43,985 nucleotides of DNA from JANWHZ01 sp035545555. GTDB lineage: Bacteria; Patescibacteriota; Saccharimonadia; Saccharimonadales; UBA4665. Location: assembly GCA_035545555.1 (NCBI GenBank), contig DASZYD010000034.1, positions 1 to 43,985 on the forward strand, read 5' to 3'. The notes beneath the pieces are model-generated. The model was not told the origin of the DNA, did not search any database, and saw only the letters and a list, made by a program, of their open reading frames with translations. The position numbers and the translations under genes are program-made. Below, in pieces: positions 1-6,895 of the stretch. Positions within the stretch are counted from its first letter, which is position 1; each line of letters starts with the position of its first letter.

Positions 1-1577
1 ACCGATTTCTCAGTCACGTCAAACCTGTCCATGTAGCGACCAAAGGCTAGTCGGGCCTGCGAGTAGAAAGCTGCGAATGAGTTATAGACAATGGTTGTAA
101 CCGGCAGATATACCCACTGGGTAATCATAAACAGCGTACGATGGTGCTTATAACGCTCCGGCTTGGGTGGGAGTGTCTTGAGCGACAGATATATCGTCGA
201 TAGGCTGCCGATAAGCGCGAAGGTCTGGATATGGCTGACGATAAGCGGCAGTTCGTTGGCAGCGAAGCTGCGCGAATGGAAGAAGCCAGGGATAAAACCG
301 CCGATCAGCGACAGGATGGGCCCAACCGCCCACGTTACGTGACCCTCAGTCAGACGAAGTGTCTTAGAGACGAGGTCACGCCGGGGGACCTTATTGTTCT
401 TGAAGAAGCCCTTATCTACCACATAGGCGATATCAGAAGCTCCATATGTCCAGCGGCGTAGCTGTACAAATTGTGCCTTGAGGGTACGCTTGTAGGAACC
501 AGTAAGTACGGCGTCCTGGTAAATGGGCACGTGAAGCGGGTAGACAACGTAGTCGCCATCGAAGCGGAAGTAACTGCGCCAGAACTGGTGGCCATCTTCT
601 ACGATAGTGCGCACACTCCAAAAGTCCGTCTCGACGAGTGAAGCCATGCCCTGCGCATGGGATGAGAAGTTGCGCATAGCGTGCGGCCGCATCGACAAGA
701 CGATGTTAAAGATTGAGTTACCTGTCGCCAGGACGCGCATCGGCGCCGGTGCATCCCAGATGTTGTTGGTGTACATCGAGACCGGTTGGAACGCGGCGCG
801 GATAGGATCGGGACAAATGGCGTAGGCATAGCTCAGGCACGGCAGATACTCTTTATCCGGGTGATTGTCCGAATCCAGTGTGGTCACAATAACGCGCAAC
901 GGGTCAATCTGGCGGCTTTCGAGCCATTTCTGAAGCTCGCGCCCGGCATAGGTAATATTGCCCCCCTTACCAATTACCTCGTTTGGGATGTCCTTAGGAT
1001 GCTTGATCGCCATGGCGGCATAGAATTGGCCGCCATATTCTTTGATCAGTTCGTGTGCCTGTTGTTCCACTTGGGCACCGCCGCGCTCCTCATACGCAAG
1101 GATGAACAGCACCTGCTTCATCGGGTAATCGGAGGCCAGCACCGACCTTATAGTAGGCTCCAGCACCTCCCGGCTCTCGTTATACGTCGCGATAATAATG
1201 GCGTGCAACAGCTCGCTTGGCTTGAGCCGCAGCTTGTCGCCACCATGCGCTGCTACTTGGTAGGTGTGCCATGATGGCCGGTGACCGCCGGCTTCGATTG
1301 TGCCCTGCTCTAGCTCGCTCACCAGATGCAGCCAGTTGAGCCTCTGGTTAATACGCATCACGTGGAACCCGTGGAGCGAGCGAATAGCCACAGCCAAGGC
1401 GCGTGTGAGGTAGATGAAAATGTACAGCAGTATGCAGAAAGCGGCAACAGTGACATTCCAGATGCTCAGCACAAATAATAGCGCCAGTGTCGATATGCTC
1501 AGGGCAAACGGCGCGATTTCGAACAACCGGTAATGGCCGCGGCGTTCTCTTTTGAGCGGGATCTCGATGTCGATCAT
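1..1577 (-). CDS. Membrane glycosyltransferase family 2 (processive, BcsA-like), 3' end outside window
   Basis: About 525 residues are visible. The reading frame stays open to base 1, so the C-terminus lies off the window. Two membrane segments lie at about residues 24-62. A GT-A domain follows with ATYNES (130-135), the metal-binding DSDN (235-238), EDG (327-329, the TED-like catalytic base position) and QLRRW (372-376, the QxxRW motif). More hydrophobic segments follow residue 400. This order is typical of synthases that polymerise and export a polysaccharide from nucleotide sugars at the inner membrane. The start ATG overlaps the stop of the upstream 117-aa membrane gene (ATGA), so the two are translationally coupled. 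The sugar cannot be told from sequence. The family call is firm; the processive role is inferred. Confidence 0.85.
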   Translation of the reverse strand, partial: MIDIEIPLKRERRGHYRLFEIAPFALSISTLALLFVLSIWNVTVAAFCILLYIFIYLTRALAVAIRSLHGFHVMRINQRLNWLHLVSELEQGTIEAGGHRPSWHTYQVAAHGGDKLRLKPSELLHAIIIATYNESREVLEPTIRSVLASDYPMKQVLFILAYEERGGAQVEQQAHELIKEYGGQFYAAMAIKHPKDIPNEVIGKGGNITYAGRELQKWLESRQIDPLRVIVTTLDSDNHPDKEYLPCLSYAYAICPDPIRAAFQPVSMYTNNIWDAPAPMRVLATGNSIFNIVLSMRPHAMRNFSSHAQGMASLVETDFWSVRTIVEDGHQFWRSYFRFDGDYVVYPLHVPIYQDAVLTGSYKRTLKAQFVQLRRWTYGASDIAYVVDKGFFKNNKVPRRDLVSKTLRLTEGHVTWAVGPILSLIGGFIPGFFHSRSFAANELPLIVSHIQTFALIGSLSTIYLSLKTLPPKPERYKHHRTLFMITQWVYLPVTTIVYNSFAAFYSQARLAFGRYMDRFDVTEKS

Positions 1578-1927
1578 CGCAACACCAGCAGCGCATTACT
1601 GACGATGGTTGCGAGCACCAGGAGAAAGGTGCCCAGACCCAGCACTACCACTGCCAGCTGGCGGTGGATCAGAAAGACGCGCAGGCTGATCAATGTGTGC
1701 AGGATCAGTACAATCAGCCCGAAGCCGATGAAGCTGAGCAACTCCGTGCTGCTACCCGGCTGGAAGGCGTTGACGGCTGCATCCGAACGGTATTGCACGA
1801 TGTAGCTGCTATGGCTGGTATCCAGCCGCAGTAGCGTGAGCGTCGTAAGCAGCAGCGTCAAAAAAACATTGATGCTGAGGACAAGCAAGATGAACCGATC
1901 ACGCAAATACTGCTTTGGAATCGTCAT
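1574..1927 (-). CDS. Small three-helix membrane protein coupled to the glycosyltransferase
   Basis: This 117-aa protein has three strongly hydrophobic stretches (about residues 12-33, 61-82 and 92-115) joined by short loops, one of them polar (about 35-60). I do not recognise the family. It is the first gene of a two-gene unit and its stop overlaps the ATG of the GT2 synthase, so it is probably an accessory or scaffold subunit of that enzyme. No Shine-Dalgarno sequence is visible. A TGC-TACAAT extended -10 box lies 13 nt before the ATG, predicting a very short leader of about 7 nt. Confidence 0.7.
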   Translation of the reverse strand: MTIPKQYLRDRFILLVLSINVFLTLLLTTLTLLRLDTSHSSYIVQYRSDAAVNAFQPGSSTELLSFIGFGLIVLILHTLISLRVFLIHRQLAVVVLGLGTFLLVLATIVSNALLVLR

Positions 1928-1940
1928 GGTGTTATATGGT

Positions 1941-1949
1941 ATTGTAGCA
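1941..1949 (-). promoter_or_regulatory. Extended -10 promoter of the GT2 operon
   Basis: On the minus strand the bases read TGC followed by TACAAT, 13 nt upstream of the ATG at 1927. No clear -35 is seen. The predicted leader is only about 7 nt. Confidence 0.5.
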
Positions 1950-1999
1950 GCTTCGGATTCTCACTGGGGCAGTTATAAACAGGAGGTATAGAGGGAAGG

Positions 2000-2074
2000 T
2001 GGTGCGGGTGGCGGGAGTCGGACCCGCGTCTCAGCCTTGGGAAGGCTACATAATAGCCGTTATACGACGCCCGC
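2000..2074 (-). tRNA. tRNA-Gly (anticodon CCC), CCA encoded
   Basis: The minus strand folds as a cloverleaf. The acceptor is GCGGGCG with CACCCGC (one C-A mismatch). The anticodon stem is TAGCC/GGCTG with loop TTCCCAA, giving anticodon CCC, which reads GGG. The T stem is GCGGG/CCCGC. The 3' CCA is encoded at 2002-2000. Oddities: the discriminator is A, and the T loop reads TCCGACT, with C where the near-universal U55 is expected. It lies 14 nt behind tRNA-Thr and is probably cotranscribed with it. Confidence 0.88.
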
Positions 2075-2088
2075 ACATGGGCAAATTC

Positions 2089-2165
2089 TGGAGCCACCTT
2101 GGGGATTCGAACCCCAGACCCCCGCTTTACGAAAGCGGTGCTCTAGCCAGCTGAGCTAAGGTGGC
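2089..2165 (-). tRNA. tRNA-Thr (anticodon CGU), CCA encoded
   Basis: Acceptor GCCACCT/AGGTGGC, D stem GCTC/GAGC, anticodon stem CCGCT/AGCGG with loop TTCGTAA (anticodon CGT), T arm TGGGG-TTCGAAT-CCCCA. The discriminator is T and CCA is encoded at 2091-2089. It is the first gene of a Thr-Gly tRNA pair. Confidence 0.95.
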
Positions 2166-2185
2166 ACACCTCAAAACGCACGCTT

Positions 2186-2194
2186 ATTATACCA
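2186..2194 (-). promoter_or_regulatory. Promoter of the tRNA-Thr/tRNA-Gly pair
   Basis: The minus strand carries TGG followed by a perfect TATAAT, 20 nt upstream of the mature 5' end of tRNA-Thr. No -35 match is evident, which fits an extended -10 promoter. The rest of 2195-2308 shows no gene. Confidence 0.65.
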
Positions 2195-2308
2195 GATACA
2201 CCCCGGCGAGCACACCAGCTGCCGCCACAGGACAGTCGGATAGATAGAGTACTCAAACGCTATCTACTACGTCACAATATAGCCCTCCTACGCATCAGGG
2301 AGAACACC

Positions 2309-2995
2309 TTAGACAACAGCCGCGGGCATCGGCTGAACAGCTTGTTTATTCGTTCCCCGGGCAGCCAAGCGACGGTCTACTGCCTCACGGTAGTCCTCAA
2401 AAATACGCCGGCTCAGCTTGCGCAGCTCCGTGTCATGCGTCTCAAGCAGTGAGTACTGGAGACCAATTGTCTGCTGGATCCAACTCCACACCTGCGGCCG
2501 CAGTTCTTTCTTCTTCCCGAGCACCATTGCTCCGCCGCTGCTGCAGGTCACGCCGTCCACCATTACCAGTTCACCATCGGGCACGGTACTGATGGAGCGA
2601 ACAGCGCCGGCATTGATCATGGCGCAATCACACATGGGGCACGGCTCGAGCGTACCAAAAATGCTGATGCCTTCCGGCAATGCCCGTGTCCACTTGGTAT
2701 AGTCACGACCATACACCCTTGTGGCTTTCTGCTGCCCGCGCACAGCAAGCAGCGTCCTGGTTTCGGCATGGTCGACTACGCCGGTGCCGGTAAACATAGC
2801 ATTACGGTTCGGGAACTCCCGTATCTCGTCGCCGCGAACAACGACTGCGACTGCGCCAATGCCGTAATTCCCTTCGCGGTGCGCCAGCAGGGCCTGCTCC
2901 AGCGCCAGCCGAGCATAATACTCCGGTTGACCCGGAAGATACGTGCCCGCTGTTCGCGCCAGATAAAGCGCGACTTGGTTATCTGTACCCATCAT
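2309..2995 (-). CDS. Cytidine/deoxycytidylate deaminase-family zinc enzyme
   Basis: This 228-aa protein has the zinc-binding motifs of the CMP/dCMP deaminase fold: HAE in VDHAETRTLL, and PCPMC in GTLEPCPMCDC about 50 residues later. The His and two Cys bind zinc and the Glu is the proton shuttle. It should deaminate a cytosine- or related base-containing substrate; which one cannot be told. The C-terminal third (about 60 residues, helical and basic) is not part of the core domain. I start it at the double ATG (2995/2992) because GAGGAG lies just upstream; an in-frame ATG at 3043 lacks such a site. A TGG-TATTGT extended -10 lies at 3021-3029. Confidence 0.85.
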   Translation of the reverse strand: MMGTDNQVALYLARTAGTYLPGQPEYYARLALEQALLAHREGNYGIGAVAVVVRGDEIREFPNRNAMFTGTGVVDHAETRTLLAVRGQQKATRVYGRDYTKWTRALPEGISIFGTLEPCPMCDCAMINAGAVRSISTVPDGELVMVDGVTCSSGGAMVLGKKKELRPQVWSWIQQTIGLQYSLLETHDTELRKLSRRIFEDYREAVDRRLAARGTNKQAVQPMPAAVV

Positions 2996-3020
2996 ACGAC
3001 TCCTCTGTAAGCCAGCGGCT

Positions 3021-3029
3021 ACAATACCA
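3021..3029 (-). promoter_or_regulatory. Extended -10 promoter of the deaminase gene
   Basis: The minus strand reads TGG then TATTGT. It sits about 25 nt upstream of the chosen start, so it also argues against the longer in-frame start at 3043, which would lie upstream of the transcript. Confidence 0.45.
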
Positions 3030-3123
3030 GATAAAGCACCCATCGTGCAACCCGTAGCAGCGTAATCGGTCTACAGATTCCCCCAGCGTTAGTCACGAGG
3101 TTAGTAGCCTAGGCTGCTAACAG

Positions 3124-3606
3124 CTAGCGATAGAGCCCGCCCTGCTCATCCAGATAAACCATGCCCGCAGGACTGCTGCTGATCTGCTCTTGGTCAGACA
3201 TATAATATAGCCCGAGATTACCAGAGTGAAGTGCTGCATCTAGCATCTGCAGCCTGCGCCCATATTCGGCGTTGTTAGCTTGAATATGCGTGATATGCGG
3301 GAACAACAGCTGGTCCGGTTCGCCTTGGCCCACGTATAGGCCGGTTGAGAGGACTGACTCATCACCTTCGAATTGCACGAGCACATGGTGGTGATCGGGC
3401 AAGTATGAGCTTGCCACCCCTGCCTCTTGCAGGATAGCCGGCATATGCCTCAAGAGCTCACCCCGAGGATTGTGCGAATCCAGTACTGCTATATTCGCCT
3501 GGAATGCAATCCCGATAAGTTTTAATAGGTCGCCCTTTTGCAAAATGCTGGTGTTCGTAATGCGCGACCATGGCATACGTTCGTTGTTCGGGATAATCAG
3601 TGACAT
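3124..3606 (-). CDS. Conserved-looking hypothetical protein, 160 aa
   Basis: I do not recognise this soluble protein. It is mixed alpha/beta in character, with no signal peptide and no membrane segment. A central DHHHVLVQFEGDE stretch is the only notable motif and could bind metal, but this is weak. Two starts are possible. The ATG at 3615 abuts a good -10 box (TGA-TACGAT, 3616-3621, with TTGCAC 17 nt further upstream), so it could not be transcribed from that promoter. The ATG at 3606 lies 9 nt downstream of the box and is preferred. The gene stands alone, and nothing nearby explains its role. Confidence 0.6.
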   Translation of the reverse strand: MSLIIPNNERMPWSRITNTSILQKGDLLKLIGIAFQANIAVLDSHNPRGELLRHMPAILQEAGVASSYLPDHHHVLVQFEGDESVLSTGLYVGQGEPDQLLFPHITHIQANNAEYGRRLQMLDAALHSGNLGLYYMSDQEQISSSPAGMVYLDEQGGLYR

Positions 3607-3615
3607 AGTTTGCAT

Positions 3616-3644
3616 ATCGTATCATGCACGACGAGCAGGTGCAA
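3616..3644 (-). promoter_or_regulatory. Promoter of the 160-aa gene
   Basis: On the minus strand TTGCAC (-35, 3644-3639), a 17-bp spacer and TACGAT with a TG extension (-10, 3621-3616). The distance to the ATG at 3606 is 9 nt, predicting a 2-3 nt leader. Confidence 0.6.
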
Positions 3645-3721
3645 AGGCATGTATTCAGCCAGCTATCCATGGTTGATATACCTGTTTACTTGCCGTCAGG
3701 GAGATGGCTGCCTGCACTCAT

Positions 3722-3752
3722 AAAAACACCTCAGGCGAGCTGAGGTGTTTTT
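3722..3752 (-). terminator. Intrinsic terminator after tRNA-Asp, symmetric
   Basis: A perfect 13-bp stem (3722-3734 with 3740-3752) and a 5-nt loop, flanked by A-runs and T-runs. It begins just after the 3' end of tRNA-Asp on the minus strand. The A/T flanks would let it work on both strands. Confidence 0.85.
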
Positions 3753-3754
3753 AT

Positions 3755-3831
3755 TGGCGGGCTCGACCGGATTCGAACCGGCGATCTTCTCCGTGACAGG
3801 GAGACGTGATAGGCCTCTTCACTACGAGCCC
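3755..3831 (-). tRNA. tRNA-Asp (anticodon GUC), CCA encoded
   Basis: Acceptor GGGCTCG/CGAGCCC, anticodon stem TCTCC/GGAGA with loop CTGTCAC (anticodon GTC), T arm with the standard TTCGAAT loop. The discriminator is G, the main identity element for aspartate. CCA is encoded at 3757-3755. It has its own promoter and terminator. Confidence 0.95.
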
Positions 3832-3851
3832 ATAGCTGCGCAACAGGGGTA

Positions 3852-3880
3852 ATAATAGCAGGGCGACAGCTAAAAAGCAA
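3852..3880 (-). promoter_or_regulatory. Promoter of tRNA-Asp
   Basis: The minus strand reads TTGCTT (-35, 3880-3875), 17 bp, then TATTAT with an upstream TGC (-10, 3857-3852), 20 nt before the mature tRNA 5' end. Confidence 0.7.
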
Positions 3881-3895
3881 CCGTAGACAGAGTAG

Positions 3896-4969
3896 CTAGA
3901 CATGGATAAAGATGCGGGACTTCTCCTTGGCCTCAAGCGGCTTGGTATACGCCGTGACGGGCTGGAAATTGAAGGCTATGTGCGCCGCGCGCACTTGCGT
4001 GCCCTGCACGCTCAGCACTTTGACGATCTCCAAGCTGTAGCCGGTATTGATAATGCCCGAATACTGGCCGGGCTGGAGCTGGAAAAGCGCATCGACGACC
4101 TGTGGCGCGATATCGGTACTGGACTTATCGATGAGCACCCCGTAGTTGCCCCCGGCTTGCTTGGTAGAAACATCATCAGACATGTTCTTGGCGACGGTGG
4201 CAAAATCAGCACCCTGCTGCAGTTCGCTCAGCGCCTCATTGGCACGTTCGTGCGTACTGCTGTCGAGTCTATCTACTACCTTTTGTGCGAGCAGCTCCTG
4301 GCCCAGTTCGCGCCGAAAATCATCGACCGTCCAGCCCCAGAACTCATTCAGCACGCTGCGAAATACCTGATCATTCGCACCAAGCCGGTTCTGGCTGCGG
4401 ACGAGCGCCACCGCCGTGTCAATCTCTTTGTCGCTGACCGACAGATGATTCTTGCTCGCCAAGCGCTGCACATACGCGTTTTGCAGCACTTCGTTGAGCG
4501 AACGCTGGCGGAACACAGCCAGCTGCTGTTTGCCGGCCGCCGTACCGAAATCGACATGCTGCTGCGTCTGATAATAGTGCATGTAGTGCCGCAACTGAAA
4601 TAAATAATCGTTGTATGAGACGAAATAGCGATTATTGACAACCGCCACCGGGAACGGCAACACACGGGTCACGCCATACATAAAGCTCGATGTCGTCTGA
4701 AATTTGTATAGCTCGAGCATGCAGAACGTGAAGAAGCTCACGATGGCGATAACCGAAACGCCGACCGACAGCTTGACGATGCGATGCTTCGATGCCTGCA
4801 ACGGGTAGATATACTTGCGGGCACTGCCCAGCACTTCTTCGCGGCGGGCAGCAACCGTATCGTTCGTAATATGCACCGCGTCGTTTGTCGCTCCCGCTGG
4901 GCGGAGTACTTTCCGCTCATCTTTACGGTGCCGGTAGCGCGTGACAATCCGGGTCAATTTGTTGTTCAT
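3896..4969 (-). CDS. Membrane-anchored PpiC/SurA-type peptidyl-prolyl isomerase (PrsA-like foldase)
   Basis: The 357-aa protein has a basic cytoplasmic N-terminus (about 65 residues), one membrane helix (about 67-90) and a large outside part. The extracytoplasmic segment resembles the SurA N-terminal helical domain (about 110-220) followed by a parvulin-type rotamase domain (about 230-325, with GADFATVAKNMSDD and QLQPGQYSGII). Such proteins help secreted and surface proteins fold after export. It is the last gene of the CYTH-PH-foldase run; its ATG overlaps the PH gene stop (ATGA). The long charged cytoplasmic leader is unusual for PrsA, which is normally a lipoprotein. The family call is good; the client proteins (perhaps pilus parts or the chitinase) are unknown. 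Confidence 0.75.
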   Translation of the reverse strand: MNNKLTRIVTRYRHRKDERKVLRPAGATNDAVHITNDTVAARREEVLGSARKYIYPLQASKHRIVKLSVGVSVIAIVSFFTFCMLELYKFQTTSSFMYGVTRVLPFPVAVVNNRYFVSYNDYLFQLRHYMHYYQTQQHVDFGTAAGKQQLAVFRQRSLNEVLQNAYVQRLASKNHLSVSDKEIDTAVALVRSQNRLGANDQVFRSVLNEFWGWTVDDFRRELGQELLAQKVVDRLDSSTHERANEALSELQQGADFATVAKNMSDDVSTKQAGGNYGVLIDKSSTDIAPQVVDALFQLQPGQYSGIINTGYSLEIVKVLSVQGTQVRAAHIAFNFQPVTAYTKPLEAKEKSRIFIHV

Positions 4970-5568
4970 GCTTGTTCTTCTGGCGTATCATCGGCGGGCA
5001 CTGAGGTGCTCTTGCGGAACGGCGGGTCGTTTTGGAGCGCACCCTGTTCCCGCAGTACCGCCAAAATCTGGCGCTGGGTCTTGGCAGGATGATGCACATA
5101 GTGGATCACCAGCTCACCAACATACGTCTGCATAGTTATTGTACCAAACCCCAGCAGTGTCTCCTGCAGGCCGGCTATTTCGTAGTTAACCTGTTGAATC
5201 TGTGACAGGCTCATATCAGTTACGCTGGTGTGGAACAGCCCTTTTTGGGTAATCTGCACAAACCGCTGGTCGGTGACGATGAATACACTGAAGTACCAGC
5301 CGATCCACGACGGGACGAGCAGGAGCGAGCCGAGCAGGATACTCAGGATCAACGCCAAAAAAAATGCCGTCATGGTGGGCGGGTTAGTTGGTTTGAGATA
5401 TGTCCACGCCAGGATGAATAGCGGCCCGACGAGCCATGAGGAGAGACTGATAATCAACCCTTTGCGCATCACCATAGGGTGGCGGCGAAAGACAAACTGG
5501 ACATGCTCGTCATCGAACTGCCCATCGAAGTAGTTGACCTGTGATGGTACGGAAGATTGATCGGCCAT
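4966..5568 (-). CDS. Bacterial PH-domain membrane protein (bPH2, YdbS-like)
   Basis: This 200-aa protein has a polar N-terminus (about 50 residues), two membrane helices (about 50-70 and 80-102) and a bPH2 domain after them (SVFIVTDQRFVQITQKGLF through LQETLLGFGTITM). The YdbS/YdbT group has the same layout; its function is poorly defined but is linked to the envelope. The ATG at 5568 is chosen because a longer in-frame start (5634) would run into the upstream CYTH gene. The stop overlaps the start of the foldase gene. Confidence 0.75.
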   Translation of the reverse strand: MADQSSVPSQVNYFDGQFDDEHVQFVFRRHPMVMRKGLIISLSSWLVGPLFILAWTYLKPTNPPTMTAFFLALILSILLGSLLLVPSWIGWYFSVFIVTDQRFVQITQKGLFHTSVTDMSLSQIQQVNYEIAGLQETLLGFGTITMQTYVGELVIHYVHHPAKTQRQILAVLREQGALQNDPPFRKSTSVPADDTPEEQA

Positions 5569-5584
5569 AAGCGTATTGTAGCAG

Positions 5585-6127
5585 CTACCGAGTCGTGGCG
5601 AACACTGCGAGCCGCTGGTAGCCGTAGGCGGCAAGCTTCGGTGCGATATCCTCGTAGGTTTTGCCCGCCAGGAGTCCGGCGGCGATGAAGGACTCTTGTG
5701 TCACATCGGCCAGGCAGCAGGCCGGCGGCGTAAAGGCTTGCTGCGCCGCCTCGCTCGGGAACTCAAAGTCGATAAGCACCAACCCTTCAAGCGCGCCGCG
5801 GAAGACATCTACCTCGGCCTGGCGGCCCTCGATAGTTACCGCATAGCGGTCTTTCTCTATCACCCTGCCGGGAGCCTGGCTGAGCGCATTGAACTCGGCT
5901 GATTCCAGCGGGATAGTCTGCTCCAGCTGCCGCGAGGCATCGCCCGCTGCTATCGGCTGCTTCTTGGTAATCTCGTACGTGTCGCCCCGCCGCCGGATGC
6001 GCAGGCGCGGATGCGCTGCCGACACCGGCACGTATATGTCACGCATGGCCATGGGGGTTGCATTTTTTATCTCCTCGGGGACGTGCCCGGCCAGATATGT
6101 CAGCTCCAGTTCAATGTCGTGTGCCAT
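5585..6127 (-). CDS. CYTH-domain protein (class IV adenylate cyclase / triphosphatase superfamily)
   Basis: The 180-aa length and the strand order fit a CYTH triphosphate tunnel protein: N-terminal ELEL, RLRIRRRG (about 42-49), TKKQP (54-58), EKDRYAV and a late IDFEF acidic strand. These basic and acidic pairs line a tunnel that binds triphosphate substrates and metal. The signature EXEXK ends in Thr here instead of Lys, a departure at a usually conserved position. A GGGGAG ribosome site lies 5 nt before the ATG. tRNA-Arg ends 24 nt upstream on the same strand, so this mRNA probably begins as a tRNA-mRNA cotranscript. The substrate (inorganic polyphosphate, ThTP, ATP) cannot be assigned. Confidence 0.8.
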   Translation of the reverse strand: MAHDIELELTYLAGHVPEEIKNATPMAMRDIYVPVSAAHPRLRIRRRGDTYEITKKQPIAAGDASRQLEQTIPLESAEFNALSQAPGRVIEKDRYAVTIEGRQAEVDVFRGALEGLVLIDFEFPSEAAQQAFTPPACCLADVTQESFIAAGLLAGKTYEDIAPKLAAYGYQRLAVFATTR

Positions 6128-6150
6128 ATATACTCCCCATACAAAACAAC

Positions 6151-6225
6151 TGGTGCCCCCGGCAGGAATCGAACCTACATCTCCTCCTTAGGACGGAATT
6201 ATTCTATCCGTTGAACTACAGGGGC
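6151..6225 (-). tRNA. tRNA-Arg (anticodon CCU), CCA encoded
   Basis: Acceptor GCCCCTG/CGGGGGC, anticodon loop GTCCTAA (anticodon CCT, reads AGG), T arm with loop TTCGATT. The discriminator is A and CCA is encoded at 6153-6151. The anticodon stem ATTCC/GGAGG has an A-G mismatch at its outer pair. It leads the CYTH-PH-foldase run. Confidence 0.9.
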
Positions 6226-6235
6226 GCTGCAATAC

Positions 6236-6241
6236 ATTATA
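6236..6241 (-). promoter_or_regulatory. -10 box of the tRNA-Arg operon
   Basis: A perfect TATAAT on the minus strand, 10 nt upstream of the tRNA-Arg 5' end. No convincing -35 at the usual distance. Confidence 0.5.
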
Positions 6242-6250
6242 CGTATATGA

Positions 6251-6290
6251 GCCAGCAGCAACCGCCGTCCTACGGGCGGCAGCTGCTGGC
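6251..6290 (-). terminator. Strong hairpin after ndk
   Basis: A two-part stem (6251-6259 with 6282-6290, and 6262-6266 with 6275-6279) follows the ndk stop by 9 nt on the minus strand. There is no long T-run, so it may stabilise the 3' end as much as terminate. Confidence 0.5.
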
Positions 6291-6299
6291 CCCAAACAT

Positions 6300-6812
6300 C
6301 TAGGCAGCCTTCGGCCTAGGCTGTGTAAAGCGGGCGTGCACGGTCTCGTACTCGTAGAGTTCTTCGGGCTTGAACCAGTGGGCGATCTCTTGCGTGGCCT
6401 CACCTGGCTCAGCAGACGCATGGATAAGGTTAGGGATACCCAGCCCGGTCGAGCCGGCATGGCCGTAGCTGATGTGGGCGTAATCGCCGCGGATGGTGCC
6501 GGGCTGCGCGCTCTTCGGTTCCGTTGGACCAACCATCTTGCGGACGAACTCAATCGCCTCGATGCCTTCCAATACCATGGCAATCACCGGCCCCTCCTGC
6601 ATACGGGTTACCTGGCCGTTGAAGATCTCATCACCTTTGCGTGTGCGCAGCGTGCCGATGCCTTCATAGTGTTTGAAATAATGTTCATAATCAGGTTGGA
6701 GCATCTTCATGCCGACGATCTTGAGGCCGGCGCGCTCAAACCGGGCGATAATCTCGCCGATCACGCCGCGCATCACCGCGTCAGGTTTAAAAACTATAAG
6801 TGTTCGTTCCAT
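6300..6812 (-). CDS. ndk: Nucleoside diphosphate kinase
   Basis: The enzyme transfers the gamma-phosphate from ATP to other NDPs through a phosphohistidine. The 170-aa protein opens with ERTLIVFKPDAVMRG, then RFERAGLKIVGMKM, VIAMVLEG, PGTIRGDYA, and NLIHASAEPGEA, which holds the active-site His. In most NDKs the last motif is NxIHGSDS; here it is altered, and the chain is about 25 residues longer than the usual 140-150, partly from a lengthened segment after residue 45. The start at 6812 is set by the canonical N-terminus and a GGGGCC-type site. A TGT-TACAAT extended -10 lies at 6839-6847. Confidence 0.93.
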   Translation of the reverse strand: MERTLIVFKPDAVMRGVIGEIIARFERAGLKIVGMKMLQPDYEHYFKHYEGIGTLRTRKGDEIFNGQVTRMQEGPVIAMVLEGIEAIEFVRKMVGPTEPKSAQPGTIRGDYAHISYGHAGSTGLGIPNLIHASAEPGEATQEIAHWFKPEELYEYETVHARFTQPRPKAA

Positions 6813-6838
6813 GCAGGGCCCCTGTTTACTTTGGCCGC

Positions 6839-6847
6839 ATTGTAACA
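6839..6847 (-). promoter_or_regulatory. Extended -10 promoter of ndk
   Basis: TGT then TACAAT on the minus strand, giving a leader of about 20 nt that contains the ribosome site. It is back to back with the recombinase promoter on the plus strand. Confidence 0.55.
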
Positions 6848-6883
6848 GATCACCGCGGAGACCGCCAGTGTCGCACGTTGCGC

Positions 6884-6889
6884 TACAAT
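6884..6889 (+). promoter_or_regulatory. -10 box of the recombinase gene, leaderless geometry
   Basis: TACAAT ends exactly 6 nt before the ATG at 6896, so the expected transcription start is the A of the start codon. No Shine-Dalgarno sequence fits in between. Confidence 0.55.
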
Positions 6890-6895
6890 GAACGT

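Noticed and set aside
3902..4603. Long plus-strand open frame opposite the foldase gene
   Set aside because: It lies fully antisense to a gene with clear membrane and rotamase domains and has no ribosome site; high GC keeps antisense frames open.
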